From Vicinamibacteria bacterium (GTDB lineage Bacteria > Acidobacteriota > Vicinamibacteria > Fen-336), in NCBI GenBank assembly GCA_025923995.1, contig JAICEW010000021.1, positions 1 to 35,261 on the forward strand: a stretch of DNA of 35,261 nt, given 5' to 3'. Position 1 is the stretch's first letter. Each line of letters begins with the position of its first letter. The translations under genes were made by a program, and so were the position numbers. Positions 7,722-19,348 of the stretch are shown here, piece after piece. Below the pieces are notes generated by a model. That model worked only from the letters and a program-made list of their open reading frames with translations, had not been told where the DNA came from and did no database searches.

Positions 7722-10562
7722 ATGCTTCGAGGACTTGTCCTGTCCGCGGCCGTGGTGGGCTGCGCATCGACGCTCGCCGCGGAGGAGCTGTTCTTCAAGA
7801 GCCCGGGCCCGGGCATGCGATTCACCGCCGGCCTGCCCATCGTCGTCTGGGCCGACGCGCTGCCCCGCGACGAGCAGGCCGGGTTCCCGATCGTCGAGGG
7901 GTTCTGGGACGCGCAGCCCTTCGCCACCGCGGTCAACGTGGTCGGTGCCTACAACTACTTCCCGCTCACGGTGCCCGGCGCCCTGTCGACGCCGGGTGCG
8001 CACCTGCTGAAGCTGCGCGCCACGTTCCGCAGCGGCGCCATCCGCGAGACGGAGATGCCGGTGTCGGTCGATCCCTGGCCCGCCGCCATGACGACGCCGT
8101 GCAGCGCCCCCAGCGGACAGCAGTTCTGCGTCGTGGAGCTGACCGCGAACGCGGCGTTCACGAACCTCGACTGGACGAACGTGGCGGTGCGCGGCCACGG
8201 GCACACCGTGACCGTGAGCGGCTCTCTCACCATCCGCGACTCGCTGGTGACAGGCCTGGGATCGCTCACCGGCCTCGCGAGCCCGTCCACCGCGGTGATG
8301 GTGAACGGCATCACGGGCACGCTCACCGGCAACGTGGACGTGCGCGGCTCGACCTTCGAGGCGACGGGCGCCCTCGACCTGGTGGTGAACGGCTCCGGCG
8401 CGGTCGCATTCAGCGGCAACGAGCTCCGGGCCAGCAACTTCATCCGCTTCGAGCCGTCCAACCCCGACGCGTCGCCGGTGATCCGCTTCCGCGGGACGCA
8501 CGCGCCGCGGAAGCTCTTCCAGGGGAACCGCATCGGCTCGGGGCGCGTGGTCTTCGAGGGAGTCGACAACTGGCTGATCGGGGCCGACGAGGACGAGGAC
8601 CCGCTGGACGGCAACATCCTCATGGGCCCGCGCTGCACCATCGAGCTGGCCAACGCGGGCGGCATGGTCGTCCGCGGCAACTACGACCGCCACAACTACC
8701 GCGGCGAGTGGAGCCAGGGCTTCAACCTGGTCGTCGGCGGATCCGAGGACGCGCTGGTCGAGCACAACCTGATCCGCGGCGGCTCGTGGCCCGTCCAGTC
8801 GGTCGGGGGCGAGTTCCGCTACAACCTCGTCGTGGGCTACGGGCACGAGTGGATACGGACCCTCCACACCGGGGCCCACATCCACCACAACGTGTTCGTG
8901 CCCGAGGGCGGGGGCGGGCTCAGCCACGGGATCTGGGCCTACCTGCCGTACTACCTGCCCAACGCGACCGGCCTGCGGATTCACAACAACACGATGGACG
9001 GCGGCGCGCTCACGGGCGACTTCGCGGGCCCGTTCGTGGAGATGAGCGACCCGCTCATCCAGGTCACGTCGCTCCGGAACAACCTGTTCACCTACGCGCG
9101 CGACTACGGGAACGGCAGCCCGGGCGAGCCGCTGGTGCGCGCCACCGACGGGTCGTTCCTCTACGCCGACTACAACGCCTTCTACTCCCCCGACAGCGAT
9201 CAGCCCGAGAACTACGACGCGGTGGTGCCCGGCCACAACGAGGGCGACCCCGGCTACGCCGGCCACGACGTGAGCGGGACGGGCGCCACCGGCGTCGTGA
9301 ACGGTCGGCTGGCCGCGCATCCCTTCGCCGGGTTCCGCGACGACCCGTACTCGGTGGACGAGGCCGCCGTGTGGAACAGGCAGCTGCTGCTCCCCGCCGT
9401 GCTGGCCGGCTTCCGCCAGCGCTACCAGCCGGCCGCCGGCAGCCCGGTCATCGACCGCGGCGACGTGGCCGACAACGACTCGCAGGGCCGCCGCACCGAC
9501 ATCGGCGCGATCGACCTCGCGGGCCACGACCAGGACCGCTTCGGCCTCTTCGGGCCGACGGTGACGCCGGCGCTCACGGTCGACGACGTCACGGTCGTGG
9601 AGGGCACCGGTGGCACGACGCCCGCGACGTTCACCGTCCGCCTCTCTTCGGTCGCCTCGCAGGCGGTGACGGTCTCCTACGCGACAGCGAACGGAACGGC
9701 GCTCGCGCCGGCCGACTACGCCGCGGCGTCCGGACCGCTCACGTTCGCGCCGGGCACGACCTCGCGCACGGTCACCGTGATGGTGGCGGCCGACGCCGTC
9801 GTCGAGCCCGACGAGACGTTCGTGGTCCAGCTGGCGAGCCCCGCGGGCGCGACGATCGCGGACGGCCAGGGCCTCGGCACCATCAGCGACGACGACGCCC
9901 CGCCCCTGTCCGGCCTGGAGCTGGGCCACGGCACCACCATCACGAAGGACGTGGACGCGGGCGGCGACGACTTCCGGATCGCGCAGGCGCCGCGCGCCTC
10001 CTACGAAGTGGTGGTCGACGCGGCGGCTGGCGACGCCGCGCCCGTGCTCCAGCGCCTGGCGGCGGACCATTCCACGATCCTGCAGACCGGCGAGGCGGTC
10101 GGCACCGGGACAAGCCGGACGCTGCGCTGGCACAACACGTCGGGCGTCGCGATCCAGAACCAGCCCATCCGCGTGCGCAGCAGCCAGTGCTCGACCGACT
10201 GCGGGCCGGGTGACGCCTATCGCGTGCGTGCCTGGGAGACGACGGACTCGATCCCGCGGTTCAACAACGGCGGGTCGCAGGTGACGGTCCTGCTGCTCCA
10301 GAACCGGACGGGACGCGCCCTCTCGGGGCGGGCGTACTTCTGGAGCGGCACGGGCGTGCTGCTGGCGTCGCAGGCGCTGGACCTGGCGCCGCGGGCGACG
10401 CTGTTGCTGAACAGCAGCGCGCTGCCCGGGCTCGGCGGCCAGTCCGGGTCGGTGACCATCGCGCACGACGGCGGCTACGCCGCCCTGGCCGGCAAGGCGG
10501 TGTCGCTGGAGCCGTCGACGGGGTACAGCTTCGACACGACCCTGCAGCCGCGGCCGCGCTAG
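7722..10562 (+). CDS. Exported right-handed beta-helix protein with Calx-beta domain
   Basis: A 946-aa cell-surface or secreted protein. ATG 7722 is chosen because GAGGGGG precedes it and a signal peptide follows directly (residues 1-20, ending TLAA). VVGC at 11-14 could alternatively act as a lipobox. Residues ~21-120 look like an Ig-type domain. Residues ~130-560 have repeated short N/G-rich strands (for example LVEHNLIRGGSW, IHHNVFV, RIHNNTMDG) typical of a parallel beta-helix as in pectate-lyase-like proteins. Residues ~618-725 form a clear Calx-beta domain: VVEGTGGTTPATFTVRLS, VSYATANGTA, DYAAASGPLTF, VVEPDETFVVQL and GTISDDD (calcium-binding acidic cluster). A ~220-residue beta-rich C-terminal domain has two cysteines in CSTDCG. 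No catalytic residues were assigned. Binding or cleavage of a polysaccharide is possible. Confidence 0.85.
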   Translation: MLRGLVLSAAVVGCASTLAAEELFFKSPGPGMRFTAGLPIVVWADALPRDEQAGFPIVEGFWDAQPFATAVNVVGAYNYFPLTVPGALSTPGAHLLKLRATFRSGAIRETEMPVSVDPWPAAMTTPCSAPSGQQFCVVELTANAAFTNLDWTNVAVRGHGHTVTVSGSLTIRDSLVTGLGSLTGLASPSTAVMVNGITGTLTGNVDVRGSTFEATGALDLVVNGSGAVAFSGNELRASNFIRFEPSNPDASPVIRFRGTHAPRKLFQGNRIGSGRVVFEGVDNWLIGADEDEDPLDGNILMGPRCTIELANAGGMVVRGNYDRHNYRGEWSQGFNLVVGGSEDALVEHNLIRGGSWPVQSVGGEFRYNLVVGYGHEWIRTLHTGAHIHHNVFVPEGGGGLSHGIWAYLPYYLPNATGLRIHNNTMDGGALTGDFAGPFVEMSDPLIQVTSLRNNLFTYARDYGNGSPGEPLVRATDGSFLYADYNAFYSPDSDQPENYDAVVPGHNEGDPGYAGHDVSGTGATGVVNGRLAAHPFAGFRDDPYSVDEAAVWNRQLLLPAVLAGFRQRYQPAAGSPVIDRGDVADNDSQGRRTDIGAIDLAGHDQDRFGLFGPTVTPALTVDDVTVVEGTGGTTPATFTVRLSSVASQAVTVSYATANGTALAPADYAAASGPLTFAPGTTSRTVTVMVAADAVVEPDETFVVQLASPAGATIADGQGLGTISDDDAPPLSGLELGHGTTITKDVDAGGDDFRIAQAPRASYEVVVDAAAGDAAPVLQRLAADHSTILQTGEAVGTGTSRTLRWHNTSGVAIQNQPIRVRSSQCSTDCGPGDAYRVRAWETTDSIPRFNNGGSQVTVLLLQNRTGRALSGRAYFWSGTGVLLASQALDLAPRATLLLNSSALPGLGGQSGSVTIAHDGGYAALAGKAVSLEPSTGYSFDTTLQPRPR

Positions 10563-10569
10563 CGGCCGT
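10550..10569. terminator. Bidirectional terminator-like hairpin
   Basis: CGGCCGC (10551-10557), loop GCTA, GCGGCCG (10562-10568) forms a perfect 7-bp stem, with a possible G-T closing pair. It spans the stop of the rightward gene and lies 8 bases before the glgA stop. It lacks a T-run on either strand. Confidence 0.45.
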
Positions 10570-10576
10570 CGCGCGC

Positions 10577-12034
10577 CTAGACCCGGCCCAGCGCCCGTCG
10601 ATAGAGGTCGACGTACTGCTCCGCCGAGCGTCCCCAGGAGAAGTCGCGCGACATGCCGTTGCGCATGAGCTTGCGCCAGGCCGGAGCGTCCTTCCACAGC
10701 GCGAGGGCCTGGTCGATCGCCCACATCATCCCGGTGCCGTCCGCATGGTCGAACCGGAAGCCGGTGCCCTCGCCGGTCGAGGCCTGGTAGGGCTCCACGG
10801 TGTCGACCAGCCCGCCGGTGGCGCGCACGATGGGCACCGTGCCGTAGCGCAGGCTGTACATCTGCGTGAGCCCGCAGGGCTCGAAGCGCGACGGCATGAG
10901 GAACATGTCCGCGCCCGCCTCGACCTTGTGCGCGAGCGTCTCGTCGTACACGAAGCGCATGGCGAAGCGGGACGGGTCGCGCTCGGCCAGGGTGGCAAAG
11001 CCCTCCTGGATGGCGGGCTCGCCGGTCCCCACCACCACCAGGCGCAGCGGCCGCTGCAGCAGGTCGTACCAGGCGTCCGCGACGATGTCGTGCCCCTTGA
11101 GCCGCACCAGGCGGGACACGATCCCGATCACCGGCAGGTCCGGCGTCTGCGCGAGGCCGAACGTCTTGAGCAGGTCCGCCTTGCACGCGGCCTTGCCGGC
11201 GACGACGTCCTGCGGACCGTACTTCCGCGCGATGAGCGGGTCGACGGAGGGGTCCCACTCGTCGTAGTCCACTCCGTTCACGATGCCGCTCAGGTCCGCG
11301 CCCCGGCTGCGCAGGATGCCGTCGAACCCGTAGCCCATCGCCGGCGTCTGGATCTCACGCGCGTACTGGGGCGACACGGTGTTCACGAGCTCCGAGAACA
11401 TCACGCCGCCCTTCATGTAGCTGACGCCCCCGTGGAACTCGAGCGCGTCGCCCGACGCGAGGTTCCAGGGCAGGCCCAGCACGCTCGGCGTGTCCGCCGG
11501 GAAGTTGCCCTGGTAGGCCAGGTTGTGGATCGTGAACACCGTGGGCATGCGGTGCAGCGTGGGGTCGTCCCAGTAGAACGACTTCAGGTACACGGGCACC
11601 AGGCCCGTCTGCCAGTCGTGTGCGTGGAAGACGTGCGGGCGCTCGCCACGGCTGCGGAAGTACTCGATCGACGCGCGCGCGAGGAACGCGAAGCGCAGGC
11701 GGTTGTCCTGGTAGTCGCGGTCGCCCGCGCCGTAGGCGTGCGGCCGGTCGAAGAACGGCGGGTGCTCGACGAAGACGACCTCGACGTTCTCCGACAGCTC
11801 GCGGCGGTAGAACCCCGCGCTGCGGTGGACGGCGTCGACCGGCACGTGCACCGAGCCGGCGAAGGCGCCCGGCGGGAAGCCGATGGCCGCGTAGCGCGGC
11901 AGGAAGATCGTGACGCGATGGCCGAGCCGCCCGAGCGCCTTGGGCAGGGCCGCTCCCACGTCGCCCAGGCCGCCCGTCTTCATGAACGGGACGACCTCCG
12001 GTGTGACGAACGCGACGTGCAGCGGGGTGGACAT
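10577..12034 (-). CDS. glgA: Glycogen synthase (ADP-glucose:starch synthase, GT5)
   Basis: A 485-aa enzyme that transfers glucose from ADP-glucose to the non-reducing end of alpha-1,4-glucan. The N-terminal KTGGLGDV (Lys19) is the ADP-glucose-binding KxGGL motif. Further conserved elements are HDWQTGLVP, TIHNLAYQG, NGVDYDEWDP and, in the C-terminal Rossmann half, SRLVRLKGHD, SRFEPCGLTQMYSLRYGT and TGGLVDTV. The start at 12034 (MSTPLHVAF) begins the beta-strand leading to KTGGLGDV and gives the family's usual length; longer in-frame openings to the right run antisense to ksgA and are unlikely. No good ribosome site is seen. It is divergent from ksgA with 70 bp between. No other glg gene is in the window. 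Confidence 0.95.
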   Translation of the reverse strand: MSTPLHVAFVTPEVVPFMKTGGLGDVGAALPKALGRLGHRVTIFLPRYAAIGFPPGAFAGSVHVPVDAVHRSAGFYRRELSENVEVVFVEHPPFFDRPHAYGAGDRDYQDNRLRFAFLARASIEYFRSRGERPHVFHAHDWQTGLVPVYLKSFYWDDPTLHRMPTVFTIHNLAYQGNFPADTPSVLGLPWNLASGDALEFHGGVSYMKGGVMFSELVNTVSPQYAREIQTPAMGYGFDGILRSRGADLSGIVNGVDYDEWDPSVDPLIARKYGPQDVVAGKAACKADLLKTFGLAQTPDLPVIGIVSRLVRLKGHDIVADAWYDLLQRPLRLVVVGTGEPAIQEGFATLAERDPSRFAMRFVYDETLAHKVEAGADMFLMPSRFEPCGLTQMYSLRYGTVPIVRATGGLVDTVEPYQASTGEGTGFRFDHADGTGMMWAIDQALALWKDAPAWRKLMRNGMSRDFSWGRSAEQYVDLYRRALGRV

Positions 12035-12104
12035 CGGGCGGGAGGCTAACACGACCGCGAGGGCGGGGTCATGACGAGCGCGTGAACTACACTCCGAGGC
12101 AGCG

Positions 12105-12869
12105 ATGCCACGCCGCCTCGGACAGCACTTCCTGCGCGCGCCGTCGGTCGAGCGGCTGCTGCGCGTGATCGCGCCGCGCTCCGACGAGGTGTTCCTCGAG
12201 ATCGGGCCGGGCGCGGGCGCGCTGACGCTGCCGCTGGCGGCGCGGGCCGCGCGCGTGGTCGCGGTCGAGATCGACGGGGCGCTCGCCCAGCGGCTGCGCG
12301 CGTCGGCGCCCGCCAACGTGGAGATCGTGACCGCCGACGCGGTGGAGGCGGACCTGCGCGCGCTGGTGCCCGCGGGCGGACGGCTCGTCGGCAACCTCCC
12401 GTACTACGTCTCGAGCCCGCTGCTCCGCCGCTTCCTCGAGCTGCGCGAGCGCGTGCGCGACGTCCACGTGATGCTGCAGGAGGAGGTCGCGCGCCGCATC
12501 GCATCGCCTCCCGGATCGAAGGAGTACGGGATCCTGTCCGTGATGTACGGCGCGTGGGCGAACGTCGACGTGCCGCTCACGTTCCCGCCCGGAGCGTTCG
12601 CTCCGCCTCCGCGCGTCTCGTCCGCGGTGCTGCGCGCGCGCTTCCTCCATCCCCCGCCCGTCCCCGTTCGCGACCCCGCCGCCCTCGAGACGCTGCTCCA
12701 CAGGGCTTTCAGGCATCGTCGAAAGACGCTTGAAAACAACCTGGAAGATAGCTATGCTAACCTCAAGCAACACTTGAGGTTGCTCAATATCGAGGGCTCG
12801 AGGCGCCCCGAGACTCTATCGGTGGTAGAGTTCGCGAAGCTCGCCGAAATGCTCGCGCGGGACGTCTGA
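12105..12869 (+). CDS. rsmA: 16S rRNA (adenine1518/1519-N6)-dimethyltransferase
   Basis: Also called KsgA; 254 aa. It dimethylates two adjacent adenines near the 3' end of 16S rRNA during 30S assembly, using SAM. MPRRLGQHFL at the start, EIGPGAGALTLPL (SAM motif I), VVAVEIDGAL (motif II), the NLPYYVSSPLL catalytic N-[L]-P-Y motif and the C-terminal HRRKTLENNL are all present. GAGG precedes the ATG; TACACT at 12088-12093 is a possible -10 without a clear -35. The last ~45 codons are conspicuously AT-richer than the rest and hold a perfect inverted repeat. It is slightly shorter than E. coli KsgA (273 aa) but complete. RNase J follows after 57 bp. Confidence 0.95.
   Translation: MPRRLGQHFLRAPSVERLLRVIAPRSDEVFLEIGPGAGALTLPLAARAARVVAVEIDGALAQRLRASAPANVEIVTADAVEADLRALVPAGGRLVGNLPYYVSSPLLRRFLELRERVRDVHVMLQEEVARRIASPPGSKEYGILSVMYGAWANVDVPLTFPPGAFAPPPRVSSAVLRARFLHPPPVPVRDPAALETLLHRAFRHRRKTLENNLEDSYANLKQHLRLLNIEGSRRPETLSVVEFAKLAEMLARDV
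12759..12781 (+). repeat. Perfect 9-bp inverted repeat inside rsmA
   Basis: AACCTCAAG (12759-12767), loop CAACA, CTTGAGGTT (12773-12781). It sits in an AT-rich patch (about 12710-12800) within the C-terminal coding region and uses codons rare in this genome, such as TTG, CAA and AAT. Confidence 0.7.
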
Positions 12870-12878
12870 GCGCTCGAC

Positions 12879-12901
12879 GACCGCACGGTTGCGTGACGGT
12901 C
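12879..12901 (+). terminator. Imperfect hairpin between rsmA and RNase J
   Basis: GACCG-CAC (12879-12886) pairs with GTG-(A)-CGGTC (12893-12901), an 8-bp stem with one bulged A and a 6-nt loop. No T-run follows. It could be a weak terminator, a processing site or a leader structure for the RNase J message. Confidence 0.35.
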
Positions 12902-12926
12902 GGTTAACGAAAGGGCGACGGCCGGG

Positions 12927-14594
12927 ATGGTCTCAACCGAGGACCGCCGGCTCCGCCTGGTCCCCTTGGGGGGGCTGGGCGAGTTCGGCCTCAACGCCAT
13001 GGTCGTGGAGTGGCAGGGCCACCTGCTGCTCGTCGACGCGGGTGTCATGTTCCCCAGCGCCGAGATGCCGGGCGTCGACTCGGTCGTGCCCGACTTCCAG
13101 TACCTGGCCCAGCGCGCGGCGAACCTCCACGGCATCCTCCTCACCCACGGCCACGAGGACCACATCGGCGCGCTCGCTTTCGCGCTCGCGGCCGCGCCCG
13201 CGCCCGTGCACGGCAGCCGCCTCACGCTCGGCTTCGCGCGCCGCCGCCTGCAGGACCGCGGCGTCAGCGCCGACCTGCACACGCTCACGCCGGGCCAGCC
13301 GGTTGCGCTCGGACCCTTCCGCATCCATCCCATTCGCGTCGCGCACAGCGTGGTGGACAGCCTCGCGCTGGCGATCGAGACGCCGGCCGGCGTCGTGATC
13401 GCGAGCGGCGACTTCAAGATCGACCCGGCCGCGCCGCCCGACGAGCGCACCGACCTCGAGTCGCTGTCCGCCTGGGGCGACCGCGGCGTGCTGGCGCTCC
13501 TGGCCGACAGCACGAACGTCGAGCAGCGAGGCACCACGCCCGGCGAGGACGAGCTGATCCCCGCGTTCGAGCAGGTGTTCGCGTCGACGCCCGGGCGCGT
13601 GGTGGTCTCCTGCTTCGCGACGTCGGTCCCGCGCATCCAGCGCGTGGCGGACCTGGCCCGTCGCCACGGCCGCCGCGTCGGGTTCCTGGGCCGGCGCATG
13701 GTCGACAACGCCGAGGTGGCGATGGACCTCGGCCTCCTGCACATCCCGGCCTCCGACCTGGTGGCGGGAGACGCGGCGGATGCGCTGCCACCCTCGCGCC
13801 AGGCGCTGTTCGTCTCGGGCAGCCAGGGCGAGCCGCTCTCCGCGCTCTCGCTCGTGAGCCTCGACGAGCACCCCGCGCTGGCGGTGGGCCCCGGCGACAC
13901 GGTCGTGCTCTCGGCGCGGCCCATCCCCGGCAACGAGCGCGCCGTCTCGCGCGTGATCGGCAACCTGTTCCGCCGCGGCTGCGACGTCGTGCACGGGGGC
14001 ACCGCGTTCGTCCACGTCTCGGGCCACGGCTCGCAGGACGACCTGCTGGAGCTCATCGCGCGCGTGCGGCCCCGCTACCTGGTGCCGGTGCACGGCGAGT
14101 ACCGCATGCTCGCGCAGCTCGCGCGCCTCGCCGTGCGCGCGGGGCTGCCGTCCGACCGCGTGCTGGTCGCGGAGGACGGCGACGTGCTGGGGCTGGACGC
14201 GGAGGGCGCACGCAAGGAGGGCCGCGTGGGCGCGGGGCGTACGCTGCTGGACCGCTCCGGCATCGAGGGCGTCGAGGACGTGGTGATCCGGGACCGGCGC
14301 CACCTCTCTTCGCAGGGGATCGTGGTACCGGTGGTGGTGCTCGACAAGCAGACGGGCCAGCTCGAGTCCCCGCCCGAGATCGTGAGCCGCGGCTTCGTGG
14401 ACGCGGGCGAGCGCGGCGCGGACCTGATGGAGGACGCGGGCCGGCTGGTGACGGAGACGGTGGCCTCGCGGCCGCCCGAAGAGCGCTTCGATCCCGCCCT
14501 GACGCGCGAGCGCGTGCGCAGCGAGCTGCGGCGCTTCTTCCGGAAGCGCACGCAGCGGCGGCCCATGGTGATCCCGGTGGTCATGGAAGTGTGA
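12927..14594 (+). CDS. rnj: Ribonuclease J (metallo-beta-lactamase/beta-CASP RNase)
   Basis: A 555-aa cytoplasmic RNase with endo- and 5'-3' exonuclease activity in bacterial mRNA decay and rRNA maturation. The two-metal site motif HGHEDH is at 74-79, the same numbering as in B. subtilis RNase J1 (His74, His76, Asp78, His79). GDFKID, ADSTN, the beta-CASP segments (CFATSVPRIQ, SGSQGEP, SARPIPGNE) and HVSGHGSQDDL plus VPVHGEYRML complete the core. The C-terminal domain (residues ~450-555) ends in RRFFRKRTQRRPMVIPVVMEV, matching the family. Only one RNase J is visible, so J1 or J2 is not distinguished. Its TGA is immediately followed by the ftsK ATG with no gap. Confidence 0.96.
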   Translation: MVSTEDRRLRLVPLGGLGEFGLNAMVVEWQGHLLLVDAGVMFPSAEMPGVDSVVPDFQYLAQRAANLHGILLTHGHEDHIGALAFALAAAPAPVHGSRLTLGFARRRLQDRGVSADLHTLTPGQPVALGPFRIHPIRVAHSVVDSLALAIETPAGVVIASGDFKIDPAAPPDERTDLESLSAWGDRGVLALLADSTNVEQRGTTPGEDELIPAFEQVFASTPGRVVVSCFATSVPRIQRVADLARRHGRRVGFLGRRMVDNAEVAMDLGLLHIPASDLVAGDAADALPPSRQALFVSGSQGEPLSALSLVSLDEHPALAVGPGDTVVLSARPIPGNERAVSRVIGNLFRRGCDVVHGGTAFVHVSGHGSQDDLLELIARVRPRYLVPVHGEYRMLAQLARLAVRAGLPSDRVLVAEDGDVLGLDAEGARKEGRVGAGRTLLDRSGIEGVEDVVIRDRRHLSSQGIVVPVVVLDKQTGQLESPPEIVSRGFVDAGERGADLMEDAGRLVTETVASRPPEERFDPALTRERVRSELRRFFRKRTQRRPMVIPVVMEV

Positions 14595-16966
<2,372 letters not shown>

Positions 16967-16967
<1 letters not shown>

Positions 16968-19096
16968 TGGCGAACGGCCCTTCACCGCGCAGAGCGCAGC
17001 CCACGCGCAGGAGAGCTGTGCTGTCGTCGCTCTGCGTCCTCGGCGTCCTCTGCGGCGCTCCTGTTTCCGTCGAGGCCGCGAAGAAGAGGCCGGCCAGGGC
17101 TGCGCCCGCGAAGCCCGCGGTCGACGCCAAGCCCGATCGGGCGCTGTACCAGGAGGCGCAGGCGGAGCTGGCCGCGCTCAAGGCGTCGCCGGCGCGCCTG
17201 GCCAGGCGCGCCGAGTGGGAGAGGGTCGCGCTCAAGTTCCAGCGCGTCGTGGCCCGCTACCCGCAGAGCGCCTACTGCGACGACGCGCTGCTCACGCAGG
17301 GCGACGTCTACCGGAACATGGCGACCCGCTTCAAGGGCTCGCGCTACGAAGAGCAGGCGATCGAGGCCTATCGCTTCCTGGTGGCCGAGTACCCCAGCAG
17401 CCGCCACAGCGAAGCCGCCCTGTGGGCGGTGTTCGAGCTGGCCACCGCCACTGGCGACCGCAAGCGCGTGGCCGACGCGGGGCGCGAGTACCTGGCCGCC
17501 TTCCCGCGCTCGGGCCGGGCGAAGGCCGTGAAGGCGCAGCTGCGCCAGCGGGTCACCGTGCAGGAGGCCGCGCTACCGCAGCCACCTCCGCCCGGACTGG
17601 CGCAGGTCTTCAACCTGCGCTTCTGGAGCGGCGAGTCCTCGACGCGCGTGGTCATCGACGTCGAGAAGCCCGTGCCCCTCAAGCACGACCGCATCCGGAA
17701 CCCGGACCGGCTCTGGGTCGACCTCGAGGGCACGCGCCTGCACCCGAACCTGACCGACCGCGCCCTCCCCGTGGGCGACGGCCTGCTGGAGCAGGTCCGC
17801 ATCGGCCAGAACCGGGACCGCGTGGTCCGCGTGGTCCTCGACTTCAAGGCGGTGAAGGACCACCAGGTGTTCTACCTGGAGAACCCCACGCGGCTCGTGA
17901 TCGACGTGAACGCGCCCGCGCGGGCGCGCATGGCCTCGGGCGATCCGCCCGCGGTGACGGGCTCCGCGACCGCCGCCGCGTCCACGCCGATGACGACGCC
18001 CTCGGCGCCGCCGGGGAGCACGATGCCCTCGCCGCCCTGGACGATCGTCGCCGCTCCGCCGGCCACGACCGCGTCCGCCCCGGTCACGCGCCCCGGTCCG
18101 CCCGCGCCCGGCGTCGACCGCGTGCCGTCGCGCCGCCTGCCGGCGCTGGCGACGCCCGAGCTGCAGACCGAGCCGACGACGCGAACGGGGACCCGGCAGG
18201 CGCCCGTGGAGCTCGAAGGTCCCGTCCGTCCGTCGCCGCCGCCGGACGGGCGCGAGGAGAAGGCCGCGCGGAACGCGCGCGCCGAGCCGCCCGCGCCCCC
18301 GGTCGCGAACCGGGCGGGCAGCTTCAGCCTGGCCCGGCAGCTCGGCCTCTCGGCGCGGCGGATCGTGATCGACGCGGGACACGGCGGGCACGACCCCGGC
18401 GCGATCGGGCCGGGCGGCTACCAGGAGAAGGACCTGGTGCTGGACGTGGCCCTGCGCCTGGAGAAGATCCTGCGCGCCGAGCTGGGAGCCGAGGTCGTGA
18501 TGACGCGCGCGACCGACGTGTTCATCCCGCTCGAGGAGCGCACGGCCATCGCCAACGCGAGGGGGGCCGACCTCTTCCTGTCCATCCACGCCAACAGCAG
18601 CCGCAGCCGCAGCGCCCGCGGCATCGAGACCTACTTCCTGAACTTCGCCAAGAACGCGCACGCGGAGGAGGTGGCCGCGCGCGAGAACTCGATCTCGTCG
18701 GCCACGCTCAAGGACCTGCAGAACCTGGTCAAGGCGATCACGCTCAACAGCAAGATCGACGAGAGCCGGGACTTCGCCGCCAACATCCAGGAGGCCATGA
18801 TCGACAGCTTGCGGTCCACCTATCCCGAGGTCCAGGACCGCGGCGTCCACCAGGCCCCCTTCTACGTGCTGATCGGCGCCAGCATGCCGAGCGTCCTCGC
18901 CGAGATCGCGTTCGTGAGCCATCCCCACGAGGAGAAGCTCCTGCGCACCGCGGACCACCGCCAGAACATCGCGCGCAGCCTGGCGTCGGGCGTCCGCACC
19001 TACCTCACGGCGCTCAACCGCAACCAGCCCATCGCACGGGGATTGACCACCCCCCCTCGCGGCGCTAAGGTGTCCTCGAGGGGCGGCAAGCGGTGA
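16967..19096 (+). CDS. N-acetylmuramoyl-L-alanine amidase with TPR and AMIN domains
   Basis: A 709-aa exported enzyme that cuts the amide bond between muramic acid and the stem peptide. A signal peptide spans residues 1-37 (VSVEA end); TRRRAVLSS resembles a twin-arginine motif, notable because E. coli AmiA and AmiC are Tat substrates. Residues ~55-195 are TPR-like (YxxAQAELAAL, FQRVVARYPQS, FLVAEYPSSRHSEAA). Residues ~212-320 form an AMIN domain that targets such enzymes to peptidoglycan/septum. A Pro/Ala/Thr linker (~325-455) precedes Amidase_3 (~465-705) with the zinc site His472 (DAGHGGHDPG), Glu487, His541 (SIHANSS) and catalytic Glu646 (AEIAFVSHP). ATG overlaps the ftsK stop by one base, tying cell-wall splitting to the division translocase. 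Confidence 0.93.
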
Positions 19097-19317
19097 TCTT
19101 CCACGCCGACCAGGTCATCACCTGGATCCACGTACCGAGGCCCACGCTGGACCTGGTGGGCATCGTGCTGGGCTCATTGAGGCTCGCCGCCGTGGCCGCC
19201 ATCCTGGCCACGGTCCTGGGCTCGCTGGTGGGGCTGGTGCTGATCGTCCGCAACCGCCGCCGTCCCAGCGTGATCGAGCCCTCGCGGCTCCATCTCCTCG
19301 AGACCACGCCGTCCTAG
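19093..19317 (+). CDS. Small single-helix membrane protein
   Basis: A 74-aa frame beginning GTG and overlapping the amidase stop as GTGA. Residues ~22-52 form one long hydrophobic helix (LVGIVLGSLRLAAVAAIL...), followed by RNRRR, which predicts N-terminus out and C-terminus in. The family is not recognised. Tight coupling to the amidase suggests a partner or anchor in division or envelope work. A chance frame is possible, but the hydrophobic segment plus positive-inside pattern and coupling favour a real gene. Confidence 0.68.
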   Translation: MIFHADQVITWIHVPRPTLDLVGIVLGSLRLAAVAAILATVLGSLVGLVLIVRNRRRPSVIEPSRLHLLETTPS

Positions 19318-19348
19318 CCGGCCGGGCCGAGCGTTCCTACCGCCGGCT
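19316..19348. terminator. Bidirectional hairpin between convergent genes
   Basis: AGCCGGC (19316-19322) pairs perfectly with GCCGGCT (19342-19348) over a 19-nt loop. It spans both stop codons. No T-run. Confidence 0.4.
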
